The notes under the pieces were generated by a model that was not told the origin of the DNA, searched no databases, and saw nothing but the letters and a program-made list of their open reading frames with translations. This document shows, one piece after another, positions 1 through 10,213 of a stretch of 64,000 nucleotides of DNA. The DNA is from Adiantum capillus-veneris. Lineage: Eukaryota; Streptophyta; Polypodiopsida; Polypodiales; Pteridaceae. Position 1 is the first letter of the stretch. Every line of letters starts with the position of its first letter. Made by a program: the position numbers and the translations under genes. The stretch is from positions 72,992,176-73,056,175 of the forward strand of contig CM043969.1 of NCBI GenBank assembly GCA_014529385.2, written 5' to 3'.

Positions 1-202
1 CTTGTAAGGGTTCTTTGCACCGAGGCTCGAGAGCCAAGATCGGTTCTTCCTGTTTGATCGAATCTTCCTGTGGGGGTTCTGTGGACCTCGACTCGAGAGC
101 CAAGGTGGGTTCTTCGTGATTGATCGAATCTGCAACGAGGTTAGCTTCACTAGAGAAAGTATCAACTAACACATCATCCTTGTGAACAATCACATCATCT
201 TA
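1..202 (-). other. Downstream part of the coding-poor element, short direct repeat
   Basis: No ORF of note. A unit of about 80 bp containing CTCGAGAGCCAAG and TTGATCGAATC occurs twice (around 25-65 and 90-130). It follows the stop codons that end the His/Asp-rich ORF. It is probably internal non-coding sequence of the element continuing beyond the window. Confidence 0.4.
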
Positions 203-733
203 TTACAAATCATCATGCTCGTGAGAAATCACATCTTGATCATCATGCAAATCATCATGCTTGTGAGAAATCACATCTTGATCAGCATGCAAATCATCAT
301 GCTTGTCATTCAAATCATCATGCAAATCTTGTGTATCATGCTTTGGAGAAGAAGAGATTGAGAGAGTCTCCTTTTCCCGAATCTCTTGCATTTGTGCCTG
401 CACTTGAGAAAAGAGTCGCAACAACTCTTGCGTGTGTCGCGCTTGCTTATGCTCACGCTCTATGGTTGCCTTTCTTTCTGCTTCTCTTTCTGCTTTTCTT
501 TCTGCGTGTTTGCGATCCATTTCTGCCATTCTTTCTACTCTTCTTGCTTCGCGTTCTAACTTCCTGTCCATAAACATCTGCTCCAACTCCTCCATAGGAG
601 TTAGTGCAATCCTTGGCATAGATGGGGAAGGGGGAGGGTCGGAAAAACCTCTTGGTGGAGAAAATTCTTCTTCGCCTCTCTCATGCTCATCACCTCCGAG
701 CGAAGTATCCATTCTGCTTCGAGTGATGACCAT
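203..733 (-). CDS. Gag-like coiled-coil protein with His/Asp-rich tail
   Basis: About 176 residues. The start may be the first Met or the Met eight codons later, which matches the start of the paralogue at 15568. Residues 20-45 are Pro/Ser-rich. Residues 48-120 are a highly charged Arg/Glu/Lys coiled coil (RKLEREARRVER, AEREAERKATIEREH). The tail is a tandem array built on HDDL and DVISHKHDD units. There is no zinc knuckle or protease motif. The position just after the primer site and leader argues for a Gag role, but I recognise no known capsid fold. Function as a structural protein is inferred; HD repeats could bind metal, which is untested. Confidence 0.55.
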   Translation of the reverse strand: MVITRSRMDTSLGGDEHERGEEEFSPPRGFSDPPPSPSMPRIALTPMEELEQMFMDRKLEREARRVERMAEMDRKHAERKAEREAERKATIEREHKQARHTQELLRLFSQVQAQMQEIREKETLSISSSPKHDTQDLHDDLNDKHDDLHADQDVISHKHDDLHDDQDVISHEHDDL

Positions 734-735
734 CC

Positions 736-1185
736 ACTGAAGTCTTGGGTTCTTGTGGGTTCTTGTGGTCTTGGGTTCTTAAGTTCACGAGGAACTTGGG
801 TTCTTGGGGGTCTTGGTTCTTGAGTTCTTGAGGTTCTTCTTTAGCTTGCAATCAGTGTTAGAGAAGGATCTTTTCTTCACCCGAGTTCTTCTCTTTCCTG
901 CGAGTGCACCCCTTGGCGGCCTTGTGCTTACACCAAGGTTGCCTTTTCCCACCTCACGTCGATTGGCCGGCCGTTAAGTGCACAATCTGCTCTCAATGAG
1001 TGAAAAGAGGCACAAGGGGAGGCTGGACAAGCCCTTCTTTCTTGAGTTTCCTGTCACTCTTCAAAAACACGATTAGGAATCGACACGCCCAAGTGAACTT
1101 GGGTTCGTGCAACCTCAACAAGCAAAAAATAAATAAATTATGTGGTTCTTTGGTTCTTTCCTTGAGTGATACAGAGCACTGCCAA
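736..1185 (-). other. Leader between primer site and Gag-like ORF, AAGAAC repeats
   Basis: Non-coding on the minus strand. Positions 736-870 are rich in GGTTCTTG/GTTCTTGAG words (AAGAACC on the element strand), matching the array at 15409-15545 in the plus-strand copy. The rest (880-1185) also aligns with 15062-15340, for example around TCGATTGGCCGGCCG. Confidence 0.6.
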
Positions 1186-1186
1186 A

Positions 1187-1198
1187 GCTCTGATACCA
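1187..1198 (-). other. Primer binding site, initiator tRNA-Met
   Basis: The minus strand reads TGGTATCAGAGC one base after the LTR end CTTACA. This is the standard plant tRNA-iMet complementary site that primes minus-strand DNA synthesis. Confidence 0.85.
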
Positions 1199-1199
1199 A

Positions 1200-2334
1200 T
1201 GTAAGGTGCAGCGGAATGAATGTTTGAGCTTTGCTCAAGATGAGTGCTCCGAATTGTGCTCAAGGTTCCTTTTCGTTCTTATGGAAGGTAGAGCCTTCTG
1301 TTCTTAATGAGAGAGTGCAATCATCACTAACAAAGTGAATGGACACTGTGCGTGCAAGTAAATGAGACTGAGAGATAGAGAGAGAAGAGAAATACGACAC
1401 CAGAGAAGTTGTAAAACCCTCCTCCGAAGGCCCCACTCTCCATGGCGAGAGCGGTCTACTTATGATTGCACAAATCTCTACAATGCTTGGACTTGCCGAT
1501 GATGTCGATGACGATGAGGACGACGACGAGACGGACTGAAAGCTAAAATCGCTAAAGGCTGAAATCTGCAAATCTCTATCTGCTGAATTTTGACTCTATG
1601 TCGTTGATGATGTCGATGGCGACGACGCGCGATGCAGATGCTGAAACTGTAAACTTCGATGGATCCCACCGTGCGGCGAGGAACTGCTGCGGGAAGGTGA
1701 GATCTGCGAGGTTTGGAACTTGTTCTGTTGTGTCTAAGGGCTGAAAACTGAAAATGTTGGTCCTATGGCTGATTCTGTCGCGATGATCTGCAAAAACGTT
1801 GAGGTTGATCTGCAAATCAAAAACAGTAGGGCTGATAACTGACCTTGCGGGAAAATCTGCTAACTCTAGGGCTGATTTGTTGTCTACTGTCATCGGGAAT
1901 CTGCAAGTGCAAAAACGCTGGTTGATCTGGTGCAAAAACGCTAGGGCTTGGGGTTCTGCTGAGAAGTTGCCTGTTGAGCGAGTGCTCCTGCTGCCTCTTC
2001 TGCCAGAAAGTGCTAGCTCTAGTTTGTTTATATACAAACTTAGCAAAATTGCCCTACCTACTTTCCAACAAAAGTCACTTAATAAGTGAAAAATGTTAAA
2101 AATAGGGAAAATAGGCCTATGCATTGTAAAAATGCTACTGATGGGAATGCTTATGATCATGCTGTGTGCAACCAGAGGATATGCATCTACACTAAGTGCC
2201 TAGGCATGCATGGTCTGCGAACAGACTCACAAAAGTGCTAGAACACTTGCTAATCTAGACTGGCTGGACTGACGGAACCCTTGTCGTGCTGTAGCTTGTC
2301 CACGGATACATAGGGTTGGATGTGTCACATGACA
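1200..2334 (-). repeat. LTR of the coding-poor element, left copy
   Basis: On the minus strand it begins TGTCATGTGACACATC and ends GCACCTTACA, about 1135 bp. The plus-strand LTR at 13851-15048 begins TGTCACGTGACACATC and ends with the same bases. Shared internal landmarks are the CGTCGT-rich patch (1480-1640), a block saturated with short GATCTGCAAAAACG-type words (1780-1960) and an AGGTAGGGCAA block near 2050. Confidence 0.8.
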
Positions 2335-4062
2335 GTAGTACAGGGCTTTATGACTGGGCAACTTGAGGATGATACGTTCAGGACTCGGTTAGTTGCCGCG
2401 GTGAATGTCTTTTCGCAGCTGGTGCAGAATCCAAGGTTTATGGAGTTCTTGCAAGCGCCACCAGTGCAACAGCAAAATAGGCAACCTACAGTGCGTATGG
2501 AGCTTGTTGAAGCTCAAGCCCAAGTACTTAATGCGACTCAGCAGGAAAGGGAACACTCGCATGTTGTGGAGTCAAGGGCTCCAAAACAGATTCCTCCCGT
2601 GCTTGAACAGGTGGCTAGAACGCTTATTCCACAAGTTATACCAGTTCAGCCCGCCACCTTTCAGAGCCAGCATGCTGTCTTGAATGGACAGGGTACTGGA
2701 TACCAGGCTATGCACCCAGTTTTGCCACCACCCATGGTACATCCTGGGTATTTTGGGGGTGGATCAGTGTTCCAAAGTATGGCTGGTTACGTGCCTGGAA
2801 GTCAGCCGTACATGCTTGGAACAATGTTTGGGGGTATGCAAGGCATCATGCCAAACCCCATGTATAGAAGTATCGGCATGCAACAGGGTTTTCAGCGCAA
2901 CCAGGGCCAGTTTGGGGTGCCACAGGGTCATTTTGGCATGGCAGGTTTTTCTGGACAGCAGCCAGATATCGCACCTTTGATGCAAAATGTCAATGGCCAA
3001 GATGTGCCGATCATGCCTACTACAGTGCCCATGTTGCAGGCCATTCCATATGACAACTTGGGGACACTGGAGAAGCCGAAAGCTTACAAAGAAGATGGTG
3101 CAGCTATAAAGTTCAGTACTTCCAGTGGCTTTGAAGATAAAGCAAAGGCTCTTACTTTCCTCCAGCAGTTTGATATAGCTTATGCAGGAGGGAATTTTAC
3201 AGAGGCCTCGAAAGTCAGGAAAGCTGCCACTTTCTTAAAGGACAATGTGCTCACATGGTGGACGACACATTTAATGCAAGGACACGCACCCGCCACTTGG
3301 GTTTACTTCAAGCAAATGTCAAATGAATTTGAAGCCGACGTCATGACAGATTGGCACCAGCTTACTTCAGCTTCGTGCAAGAGCTTGCTAGAGTACAATA
3401 GGAGGTTTTGTAAAGCGTTACACTCAGTGACCTCCTACAGATTTGTGCCATTGACAGAGCAGATAGAGAAGGACTGTTGTGTGCTGCCTAAAGGACTTCG
3501 CGATTACTGTACCAAGAACAGAGTGGCTACCCTCACTCAGTTAATGGAAGTTGCGAACACTGGTCTTGCCTTGTTGAAAGGAGAGGACAGTGGGTTTCCG
3601 AGCAACGACAAAGGAGGGCAGCAAAAGAAAAATTCAGCAAAGAAGCCCTTTGTGAAAACGGCTCCTGATGCATCACAGGGGTCAGAAAAGGCCACCAAGG
3701 ACAAGGATTCAGCCAGGACTTCTGGAGCGCAGGCAAAGAAACAGAAAAAGAAGCCTTTTGTGCGCAAGTCGCTCGAGGAAAAGAAGGTCCTAATGGCTGA
3801 AAATAAATGCTTTATTTGCGAGCAGCCTGGTCACTTTGCTACCAATTGTCCACAAAGGAAAAGACCAGCTGACGCAGATGATAAAGAAGACCAGAAAGGC
3901 AAGAAGCCTAAACCCACGGTAGGTTTGGTGCCAGACATGGTGGGTGACAGGCCCAGTACAAATGCCAGTAAGTTATGCAGGACATGGGTCAAGTTAGGGA
4001 TCAGACGGCACTCATCTTCTTTGATCCAGGTGCCAAAGCCAACTTTATCTCACCAGAGTTAG
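2335..4062 (+). pseudogene. Gypsy Gag (capsid and nucleocapsid), 5'-truncated
   Basis: The reading frame is open from 2320, but its first codons belong to the abutting LTR, so the native start is lost. The N-terminal third is Gln/Pro/Met-rich and of low complexity. A retrotransposon capsid region lies at 3100-3560, with NFTEASKVRKAATFLK and a Trp pair (LTWW). A Lys-rich linker follows, then one CCHC zinc knuckle near 3805-3850 (CFICEQPGHFATNC, spacing C-x2-C-x4-H-x4-C). Two other gag fragments in this window share the capsid pattern. The frame ends before the protease (see the 3985-4005 shift). Confidence 0.85.
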
Positions 4063-4697
4063 CTATGAAGCTGGGCATCAGAGCTAAAGAGCTGGGGTAC
4101 ACAACACATGCAGGGTTGGCATGTCCTGGCCACTCAGAGTGTGTTACTCCCATCATTGGAAAACTGCGTCTACATATTCAGTCGTATGTGGACACAGAAG
4201 AGTTCTACATCATGCCGCTGGAAGGATGTGACGCCTTGTTGGGGATCCCGTGGATGTTCCGAGTGCATGGAGTCTCGGATGCCTACAACAAAAAGATCAC
4301 TGTACAACATAGGGGCAAAACTCACATCTTGGATGTAAAGCTTAAAGGAGAGTCAGTCCCTATTGTATCTGCTTCTGCTATCACTTCTGTAATAAAGAAT
4401 CATCTTTCTGTGTACTTGATTTTTGCACGTGATGTCTCAAATAGTGATCAATCAAATTTATTTGTGTTAGATAAAGAAAGGTCAGCATTTTTGCAAAAGC
4501 TTAGTGACTGTTATTCTGATTCATTACCGTCGCAATTGCCGCCAGAGAGACATGAGGACCATCGGATAGATTTGGTGCCAGGGTTAGCGCGGCTAGCGCA
4601 GCAAAAAGAGATTATGGGCCAGGTTGAGGAGTTATTAGAGAAGGGGCTGATTCATCCTAGTTGTTCACCCTTTTGCTCCCCAGTGCTCCTAGTGTAG
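3975..4697 (+). pseudogene. Gypsy aspartic protease and start of RT
   Basis: The retropepsin-like motif is FFDPGAKANFI at about 4020-4055; the later GCDALLGIPW motif (4225-4255) is the usual flap/hydrophobic pair. The active site is D-P-G rather than D-S/T-G, and the related element at 40260 has the same D-P-G. The RT N-terminus follows (HRIDLVPG at about 4560, ELLEKGLIHPS, PFCSPVLLV). The frame stops at TAG 4695-4697, where gypsy elements normally continue with a basic run. Relative to Gag this frame is shifted by one base around 3985-4005. The other element has zinc knuckle and protease in one frame, so this shift is probably a mutation. Confidence 0.85.
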
Positions 4698-5330
4698 AAG
4701 AAGGATCGCTTATGGCGCATGTGTATTGATTACCGTGCCTTGAATAAGAATACATCAAGAATAGGTTTTCTATTCCTCAAATTGATGATATTCTCGATTG
4801 TTTAGAGGGTGCTGCAATTTTCAGCAGGATAGACCTTAAGAGTGGGTACCATCATATTCGTATAAGGCCAGAGGATGTGCACAAAACTGCGTTTAGAACG
4901 ACATTTGGTCTTTATGAGTTTCTAGTGATGGCGTTTGGTCTAACGAATGCTCCCGCCAGTTCAACAGAATGATGGACCGGATTTTCCGCTCGCATCAACA
5001 ACTTATTGGGACGTTCTTTGATGACATGATAGTCTATTCGAAGAATGAAGAGGAGCATAGGCGTCACTTGACCATTGTGTTCGAAGAGCTGCACAGTCAT
5101 CACAGGCTACTTGTCAATCCTAAGAAAAGTGAATTTTTCCTGTAAGAGATCCACTTTCTTGGCCACATAGTCTCAGAGGATGGTGTCAGAATGGATCCTG
5201 CAAAGGTCGAAGCTATTAAGGCATGGCCAGACTTGAAGACTGTGCACGATGTCAGAAGCTTCTTGGGATTGTGTTCCTACTATAGAAGGTTTATCAGAAA
5301 TTTTGCAGAGATAGCATCAGATGGACCTAA
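4698..5330 (+). pseudogene. Gypsy reverse transcriptase core
   Basis: RT blocks can be followed across frames: [11 protein letters not shown] (about 4715), [16 protein letters not shown] (about 4815), [12 protein letters not shown] (about 4920), the catalytic FFDDMIVYSKN (about 5014-5046) and FLGLCSYYRRFI (about 5260). The two Asp of the FxDD box are intact. Damage: a frameshift near 4755, another near 4957, and TAA at 5143-5145 inside FFL-EIHFLGH. Enzymatically dead as it stands. Confidence 0.9.
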
Positions 5331-5830
5331 AAAGAAAGGGGTCACTTTCAGATGGACCCAAAAAGAGATTTTAGCTTTTAGTCTCTTAAAGGAGAAGTTG
5401 ACTTCAAATCCAGTTATTGTTTTGCCAAATCTCAGGAAGTCATTTGTGGTCCAGTGTGACACGTGTGGCAGTAGCATCGGAGCAGTGCTAATGCAAGATG
5501 GACGGGTAGTAGCCTATGAAAGCCGAATTTTGCAAGGGCCAGAGAAGACTATGCAAGTCTATGAGAAAGAGCTCTTGGCCGTGATTCATGCGCTTTCTAG
5601 CTGGAAGCACTACCTCTTAGGTGCTGATTTTGTTGTCCTAACAGACCATCAGACCTTGCGATACTTCTTGACACAGTCAAAGTTATCTGAAAAGCATATG
5701 CGATGGGCAAACATTCTTTTCATGTTCCACTTTCAGATTATGCATGTGGAAGGCAAGAAGAATGTTGTGGCCGATGCGTTATCAAGAAAGCCACAAATTT
5801 CAACTGTGTCAATTCCTTATCATCATGAGC
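5331..5830 (+). pseudogene. Gypsy RNase H domain
   Basis: Open without breaks here. The expected acidic residues are visible: VVQCDTCGSSIGAVL (Asp), YEKELLAVIHAL (Glu) and VVLTDHQTLRYF (Asp). It ends at the usual VEGKKNVVADALSRKP linker that leads into integrase. It removes the RNA of RNA:DNA hybrids during replication. The domain looks intact but belongs to a broken polyprotein. Confidence 0.88.
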
Positions 5831-6957
5831 TAGATGACATGAAGGAACAATATACTGCTGATGAAGATTTTGCAAGGATATTTGAACAGTTACAAGAGGG
5901 GCAACATCATGAGCAATACCTCCTCAAAGATCGTTTTATGATGATGCATGGCAGACTTTGTGTCACTAGGCCACTGCGACATAAGGTCATGGAAGAGTCA
6001 TGTCCCACCGTATGCAGGGAATCGTGGCATTGATGCGACAATTAAAGATGTAGAGACATTCTTCTATTGGCCTACCTTAAAGAGAGATGTGGATGCCTTT
6101 GTGCGAGCATGCATAGTTTGCCAAAAGGTCAAGTTTGACAAGCAAAAGGCACCAGGGTTGTTACAACCACTGCCGATTCCGGATAAGCCATGGGAAAGCA
6201 TTGCTATGGACTTTATCTTTGATCTTCCAAGAACGCCAACAGGGAATGATGGTATATGGACCATTATTTGCAGGTTCAGTAACAGGCCCATTTTATCCCT
6301 GTCAGGAAGAAGATAAAATCTGATTAGATGGCACGCTTGTTCATGTACAATGTGTTTAAGTACCATGGTATGCCACAATCGATTATCAGTGATCGTGATC
6401 CTCGCATGACCAGTTTGTTCTGGAGAGGATTGTTTGAGAACATGGGCACTACGCTCAAGTTTTCGTCTTTGTTTCATCCACAAACTGATGGACAATCAAA
6501 AGAGGTTAATTCTACTATCTTAGATCTGCTAAAATGTTATGTGTCAGATAATAAAGGCAAGTGGGAACAGTATTTGCCTATGCTTGAATATGCGTACAAT
6601 AATATGGTGCATTCGTCAACTGGCAAAGCACCTTTTGAGATTGTTGAAGGCGGCAAAAAAGTTCCTTCCATTTTGCATACAAAGGACAAGATCTTTGAGG
6701 CAGATCGATATGTTGAGAACATGGATGAAATGTACAAGAAAATTAAAGTTGCTTGGGAGAAGACTCAGGCAAAACAGAAAAAGGCTATTGATTGTCACCG
6801 TCCTGGTGATTGGGTTCTGTTAAGATTCGAAAAGTCAAGGTTAAAGAAGATGAAGGGCAAGGAACTGCTGTTTCCTAAGCTCAGTATGCGTTACTATGGG
6901 CCTTTTCAAGTGCTTGACAAGATCAGCGATGTGGTTTACAGGCTGAAATTGCACGGA
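5831..6957 (+). pseudogene. Gypsy integrase (zinc domain and catalytic core)
   Basis: The HHCC domain is split by a frameshift near 5990: the His part is in one frame, the rest (YAGNRGIDATIKD ... CIVCQK) in another. The core reads PWESIAMDFIFDLP (first Asp), ISDRDPRMTS (second Asp) and HPQTDGQSKEVN (Glu). A frameshift near 6285 and a TAG at about 6325 interrupt it. GDWVLLRF and KLSMRYYGPFQVL at 6800-6915 are the GPY/F module. A last shift near 6957 separates it from the chromodomain frame. Confidence 0.88.
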
Positions 6958-7301
6958 AGATTCATAATGCGTTTCATGCGAGTCTTCTAAGACCCTTCGT
7001 GGATGATGTGCCAGAAGATATGCCAGATGAGGATCAGCCAGAAGTTGAAGAACTTGATGAGATCCTGGTACCTGAGCAAGTTTTGGCACATAAGGACAGA
7101 AAAGTTAAAGGACAAGTTGCAAGACGTTATTTGGTGAAGTTCAAGAACTATCCGCCTATGGATGCAAAGTGGATGGAAGAGCATGAACTGTCAGAGTCAC
7201 CAAATGTATTGCAGCTTTACCTTGAAGCCTTTGGGTTACAACCTACCTATGCCCCAACCCAACGTGTGCAAAGGAGGGGTAATGATAGAGCTAGCACATG
7301 A
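6958..7301 (+). CDS. Integrase C-terminus with chromodomain
   Basis: From about 6958 the frame reads IHNAFHASLLRPF, the usual end of the integrase GPY/F module, then an acidic linker and a chromodomain (about 7060-7190) with RRYLVKFKNYPPMDAKWMEE. In chromoviruses this domain steers integration by reading histone marks. The aromatic and Trp positions of the fold are present. It ends at TGA 7299-7301. It is open but isolated from upstream pol by frameshifts, so not expressed as part of a working polyprotein. Confidence 0.85.
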
Positions 7302-7495
7302 AATGTACATATGAATTGAGTGTAATAAATGGAAATGACAAAAGGATGAAGGTCTCATTAAGTCATTTGTATCTATGTGTTACGACCTTTCTTGCGGATA
7401 CATGCGATAATAAAAGAGTGTTGATAGCACAAGATCATCAGTGGCGTGTATTTATGGTATGCAATCGAGGACGTTTGGATTTCAAGAGGGGGGTA
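7302..7495 (+). other. 3' untranslated region and polypurine tract
   Basis: Non-coding. It ends with CAAGAGGGGGGTA (about 7483-7495), a good polypurine tract directly before the LTR start TGTCACGAGG. Confidence 0.7.
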
Positions 7496-7556
7496 TGTCA
7501 CGAGGACGTGGCAGTTGTTAATTATGTCATGAGGACGTGGCAACTGCTAACTTTAG
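7494..7556 (+). repeat. 31-bp tandem duplication at the LTR start
   Basis: TATGTCACGAGGACGTGGCA is followed about 31 bp later by TATGTCATGAGGACGTGGCA, with similar following bases. It repeats the LTR terminus and its ACGTGG core. Confidence 0.8.
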
Positions 7557-8222
7557 TTGTTGGTTTCTTTCCAATCCTCTTTTTGGAGTAGCAAACGGTC
7601 GGACATTGTATGGCCAATGTGAACGGTAGTTTCACCCGCAGATAGGAAGTGGTCGGCACTGGAATTCGTATAGTAAGAGGATGTCTATGCTCAGAGCAAG
7701 ATCATGTAGGTCCCCCCGTCGCACTTAGCAAGTTGGTGGATACTAGGAAGTGAACTCAATAAAGGTATAAGTCAAGGTGGGACTACCAACTGAAAGTATC
7801 CGATAGTTGGGCCACGTTGCACTTTTGGATGTGGTCCCAATGAGGATAGATGGTTAGAAGACCATTGGGAGCCCAACGGAATCATTTCCTAAAATTTAGG
7901 GAACTGCTATTTTGGGCCGTGAAATGTGTTCGCGTCATTACCTCCGGTATGACTAGGGGAACATTTTACAACTCTGCCAAGAAGTCAATTGAGCCACCGG
8001 TCCGGAGATTTTTAGGCGGCAAACCCGGAACGGGAAAATGCTTGTAAATGCGCCAAGTGGCAATTTTTCATGAACTTGCCTCATGCAGAAAAATGGGCGC
8101 TGAATTTTAAGCTGGGAAGTGGCCTGATTTGCATTTTGTCACAGGTTAAGAGCTATGGAGTGCTTTCTTTCCCTCCCATGTACAGTGTGGTGCTAGGAGT
8201 GATGCCCTGCACGCTACACACT

Positions 8223-8290
<68 letters not shown>

Positions 8291-8362
8291 TCCCCAACTG
8301 ATTGGTCTCATAGGTCATTTTGGCCTTTTGAAGACGTTAATATAACATTTCATTTCATTTCA

Positions 8363-8460
<98 letters not shown>

Positions 8461-9107
8461 CTTGCAGTTATGCGATGCCCCACAAGAGGGCTCTTCATTT
8501 GACTGATGTACAGCTATGGATTCATGATTTTGTGTTGAGGCAAGAGCCTCCTTGAGCAGGAACAGGGGTAGCTAGCTGCTACTCCTAAGCAAGCACCAGT
8601 GAGGGTTATAACCTCACCGTATAGGTGCAAATTCAGCGCTGTGTATGCGCAGAAAAGTTTTTCAGCCATACGGACGCTAGAACCTTTGGGAATTGTGTCT
8701 CACTGGCAGAGAACAATTCGAGGACTGTTTAGGGTTGGAAACAGGGCAAAAACCAATAAATACAACGACCTGAATTTACTGTTTTTGGGTTGGAATAAGA
8801 GGGTTTACGCCAGTGCAAGTGAGTTCTAGCAGGGGAATTGGTTTCGCGCAAGTTTTGGGGCTGTTATGCTACCGAAATTTGGCCAAATCAGGTAGTATCT
8901 AGAGGGATACAGGTAAAGGATTCCCAGGACTCTACTTTGTAATTTATCCTCTCAAAGAATAAAGAAATACCGAAAGGGGTGCCAGTTTTGGGGCCTACAG
9001 GTTGTCGGCGTCTGCTCGGGGCATTCTAGCTTCCGAGTCGTGTGTGTATTCAAGTGTTAATTCCCCTCGCAGGTTCTTTTTGCAAAGTGCTCTCTGTGTG
9101 TGTCTAA
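7496..9107 (+). repeat. 3' LTR of the chromovirus, with an internal CT-flanked insertion
   Basis: Starts TGTCACGAGGACG after the purine tract. The 7830-9107 part aligns, inverted, with 10985-12045: shared landmarks include TTTAGGGAACTGCTATTT, GAGTGATGCCCTGCACGCTACA, GAGGCAAGAGCCTC and AAATACCGAAAGGGG. The end is placed near 9107, where the inverted copy has GTGTAAAGTTAACA. Relative to that copy it has gained 8224-8458. Only one LTR of this element is present. Confidence 0.7.
8224..8458 (+). repeat. Two CT tracts around a short TATA-like block
   Basis: CT runs at 8224-8287 and 8366-8458 flank about 75 bp containing TTGGTCTCATAGGTC and ATTTTGGCC, then TTAATATAACATTTCATTTC. The inverted homologous LTR (near 11650-11665) has only a short CTCTCTTTCTCC here, so this is an insertion or expansion specific to this copy. 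Related blocks lie at 24801-24826, 28561-28640 and 55021-55100. Confidence 0.85.
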
Positions 9108-9331
9108 AGTAAAGATTTTCCGGTGAAAGCCAACGCCTACCGCCCCACGGGTCGGTTTCAGAAACAAAAGAGATACTCCTATTGGAGCAGAGCGTTCCCT
9201 TAAGTCTGGAAAGATTACACGAAAGTATCTGGTAAAGTTCAAGAACTATTCCACTTTGGATGCTCAATGGATGACTGAGCAGGAATTAGAACCTTATCCC
9301 AAGGTTCCGAAAAGATATTTACAAGCACTAT
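9108..9331 (+). pseudogene. Chromodomain remnant of another gypsy element
   Basis: From about 9160 one frame reads through TRKYLVKFKNYSTLDAQWMTEQE and ends at TAG near 9331. The pattern (YLVKFKNY ... D.QWM) is the chromodomain core, as at 7110-7175. Nothing upstream in the frame is recognisable as integrase. It probably comes from a separate chromovirus 3' end joined to this LTR by deletion or nesting. Confidence 0.75.
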
Positions 9332-10094
9332 AGTTCAGGACAACTGTTTACTTAAGAACTATTTAGTTAGGAAACTGTAGATGTACAGGAATCGATAAAA
9401 TCCATCAAGAAAAAACATCTTTGATGTGTCATATGATGGGTGATATTAAGCATTGCGAAGGAGTTGTCCCATACGTTTGGTGGGAGAGACCGGATAAGGG
9501 GTGTTCCCAATGCGTCATGGGATGGGTGACGGGAGCATTAGACAGGGAAGACTATGGACCGAGAGAGAAATCCGAACTGAGTAAGAATTACGCGTAAAGA
9601 TGCAAGCAAATAAATAAAGATGGGTTCTGAGAAGCTTTGAAGAAAAACAGGATAATTTTGAGTGCTTTCCGAGAAAGCAGATGCTTTCGCGCGAAGGAGT
9701 TTATGTTTGCATTGCATCCATGCCTAAGATTGCATCTAGGGACGCCTGGGGAGTACTGTGTAAGCATTGGTTTTCAACTCGTAAGTTTTGACTGAGTTTT
9801 AAATAGGTTCACACCATTATAAAAATTGTCTGGCTGCCCTCTTAATAAGTAGGCAACCCATTGGTAATAAATAGGTTTTAAATAGGTTCACACCATTATA
9901 AAAATTGTTTGGCTGCCCTCTTAATAAGTAGGCAACCCATTGCCCTCTTAATAAGTAGGCAACCCATTGGTAAAAAAGAGGCTCAAAAACCAAGGCGCCC
10001 CCATCTCTAGCTATTTCTTACTGAAAATGTGTGTGTGCGCGAGTGCACTTCAAGGCTCGTTAATTCAGCTCTCATAAGAAAAGCAAGGCGCCCC
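9332..10094. other. Non-coding stretch with tandem repeats
   Basis: No gene seen. 9797-9970 holds a 79-bp unit twice (AAATAGGTTCACACC at 9801 and 9880). The 27-bp end of the unit (TGCCCTCTTAATAAGTAGGC) is present once more. AAGGCGCCCCC occurs at about 10000 and again at about 10085, directly before hAT A. Confidence 0.7.
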
Positions 10095-10213
10095 CAGTTA
10101 CTTGGAACGGGAACGGGGAACAGGGGGCTCCGGAATGGTACTGGAACGTAAAGGCGGGGACCGGAATGGGAACGCCGGAACGGTCCACAAAAAAACGCTG
10201 AAATTAACCTCAA

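Larger units (their letters stand above)
1..2334 (-). mobile_element. Coding-poor LTR retroelement, left copy (5' portion)
   Basis: Read on the minus strand this is an LTR (1200-2334), a tRNA-Met primer site, a leader with repeated AAGAAC-type words and one coiled-coil Gag-like ORF. It runs off the window start. The plus-strand element at 13851-21180 has the same order and recognisably the same sequence, which shows this is one family. No protease, RT or integrase is visible. The LTR edge lies inside what should be the 5' part of the gypsy gag starting at 2335, so this element apparently inserted there. Class (LARD or TR-GAG-like) is inferred from the layout. Confidence 0.75.
2335..9107 (+). 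mobile_element. Ty3/gypsy chromovirus, decayed and 5'-truncated
   Basis: Order is Gag with zinc knuckle, protease, RT, RNase H, integrase, chromodomain, then a 3' LTR starting TGTCAC at 7496. The order RT-RH-IN defines Ty3/gypsy and the C-terminal chromodomain places it among chromoviruses. The 5' LTR, primer site and Gag N-terminus are missing because the minus-strand element ending at 2334 sits there. Stops and frameshifts in every enzyme domain make it non-functional. Confidence 0.9.

Noticed and set aside
203-740. Plus-strand frames opposite the Gag-like ORF
   Set aside because: Leu/Phe-rich shadows of a charged coiled coil on the other strand; the minus frame has a paralogue at 15568.
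3975-4062. Overlap of gag and protease frames as a programmed -1 frameshift site
   Set aside because: The related element at 40014 has zinc knuckle and protease in a single frame, and this copy has many other shifts, so a mutation is simpler.
8070-8345. Serine/leucine repeat ORFs over CT tracts here and at 22694-23116, 28400, 31425 and elsewhere
   Set aside because: They are open only because a CT repeat has no stop codons; no homology or regulatory context.
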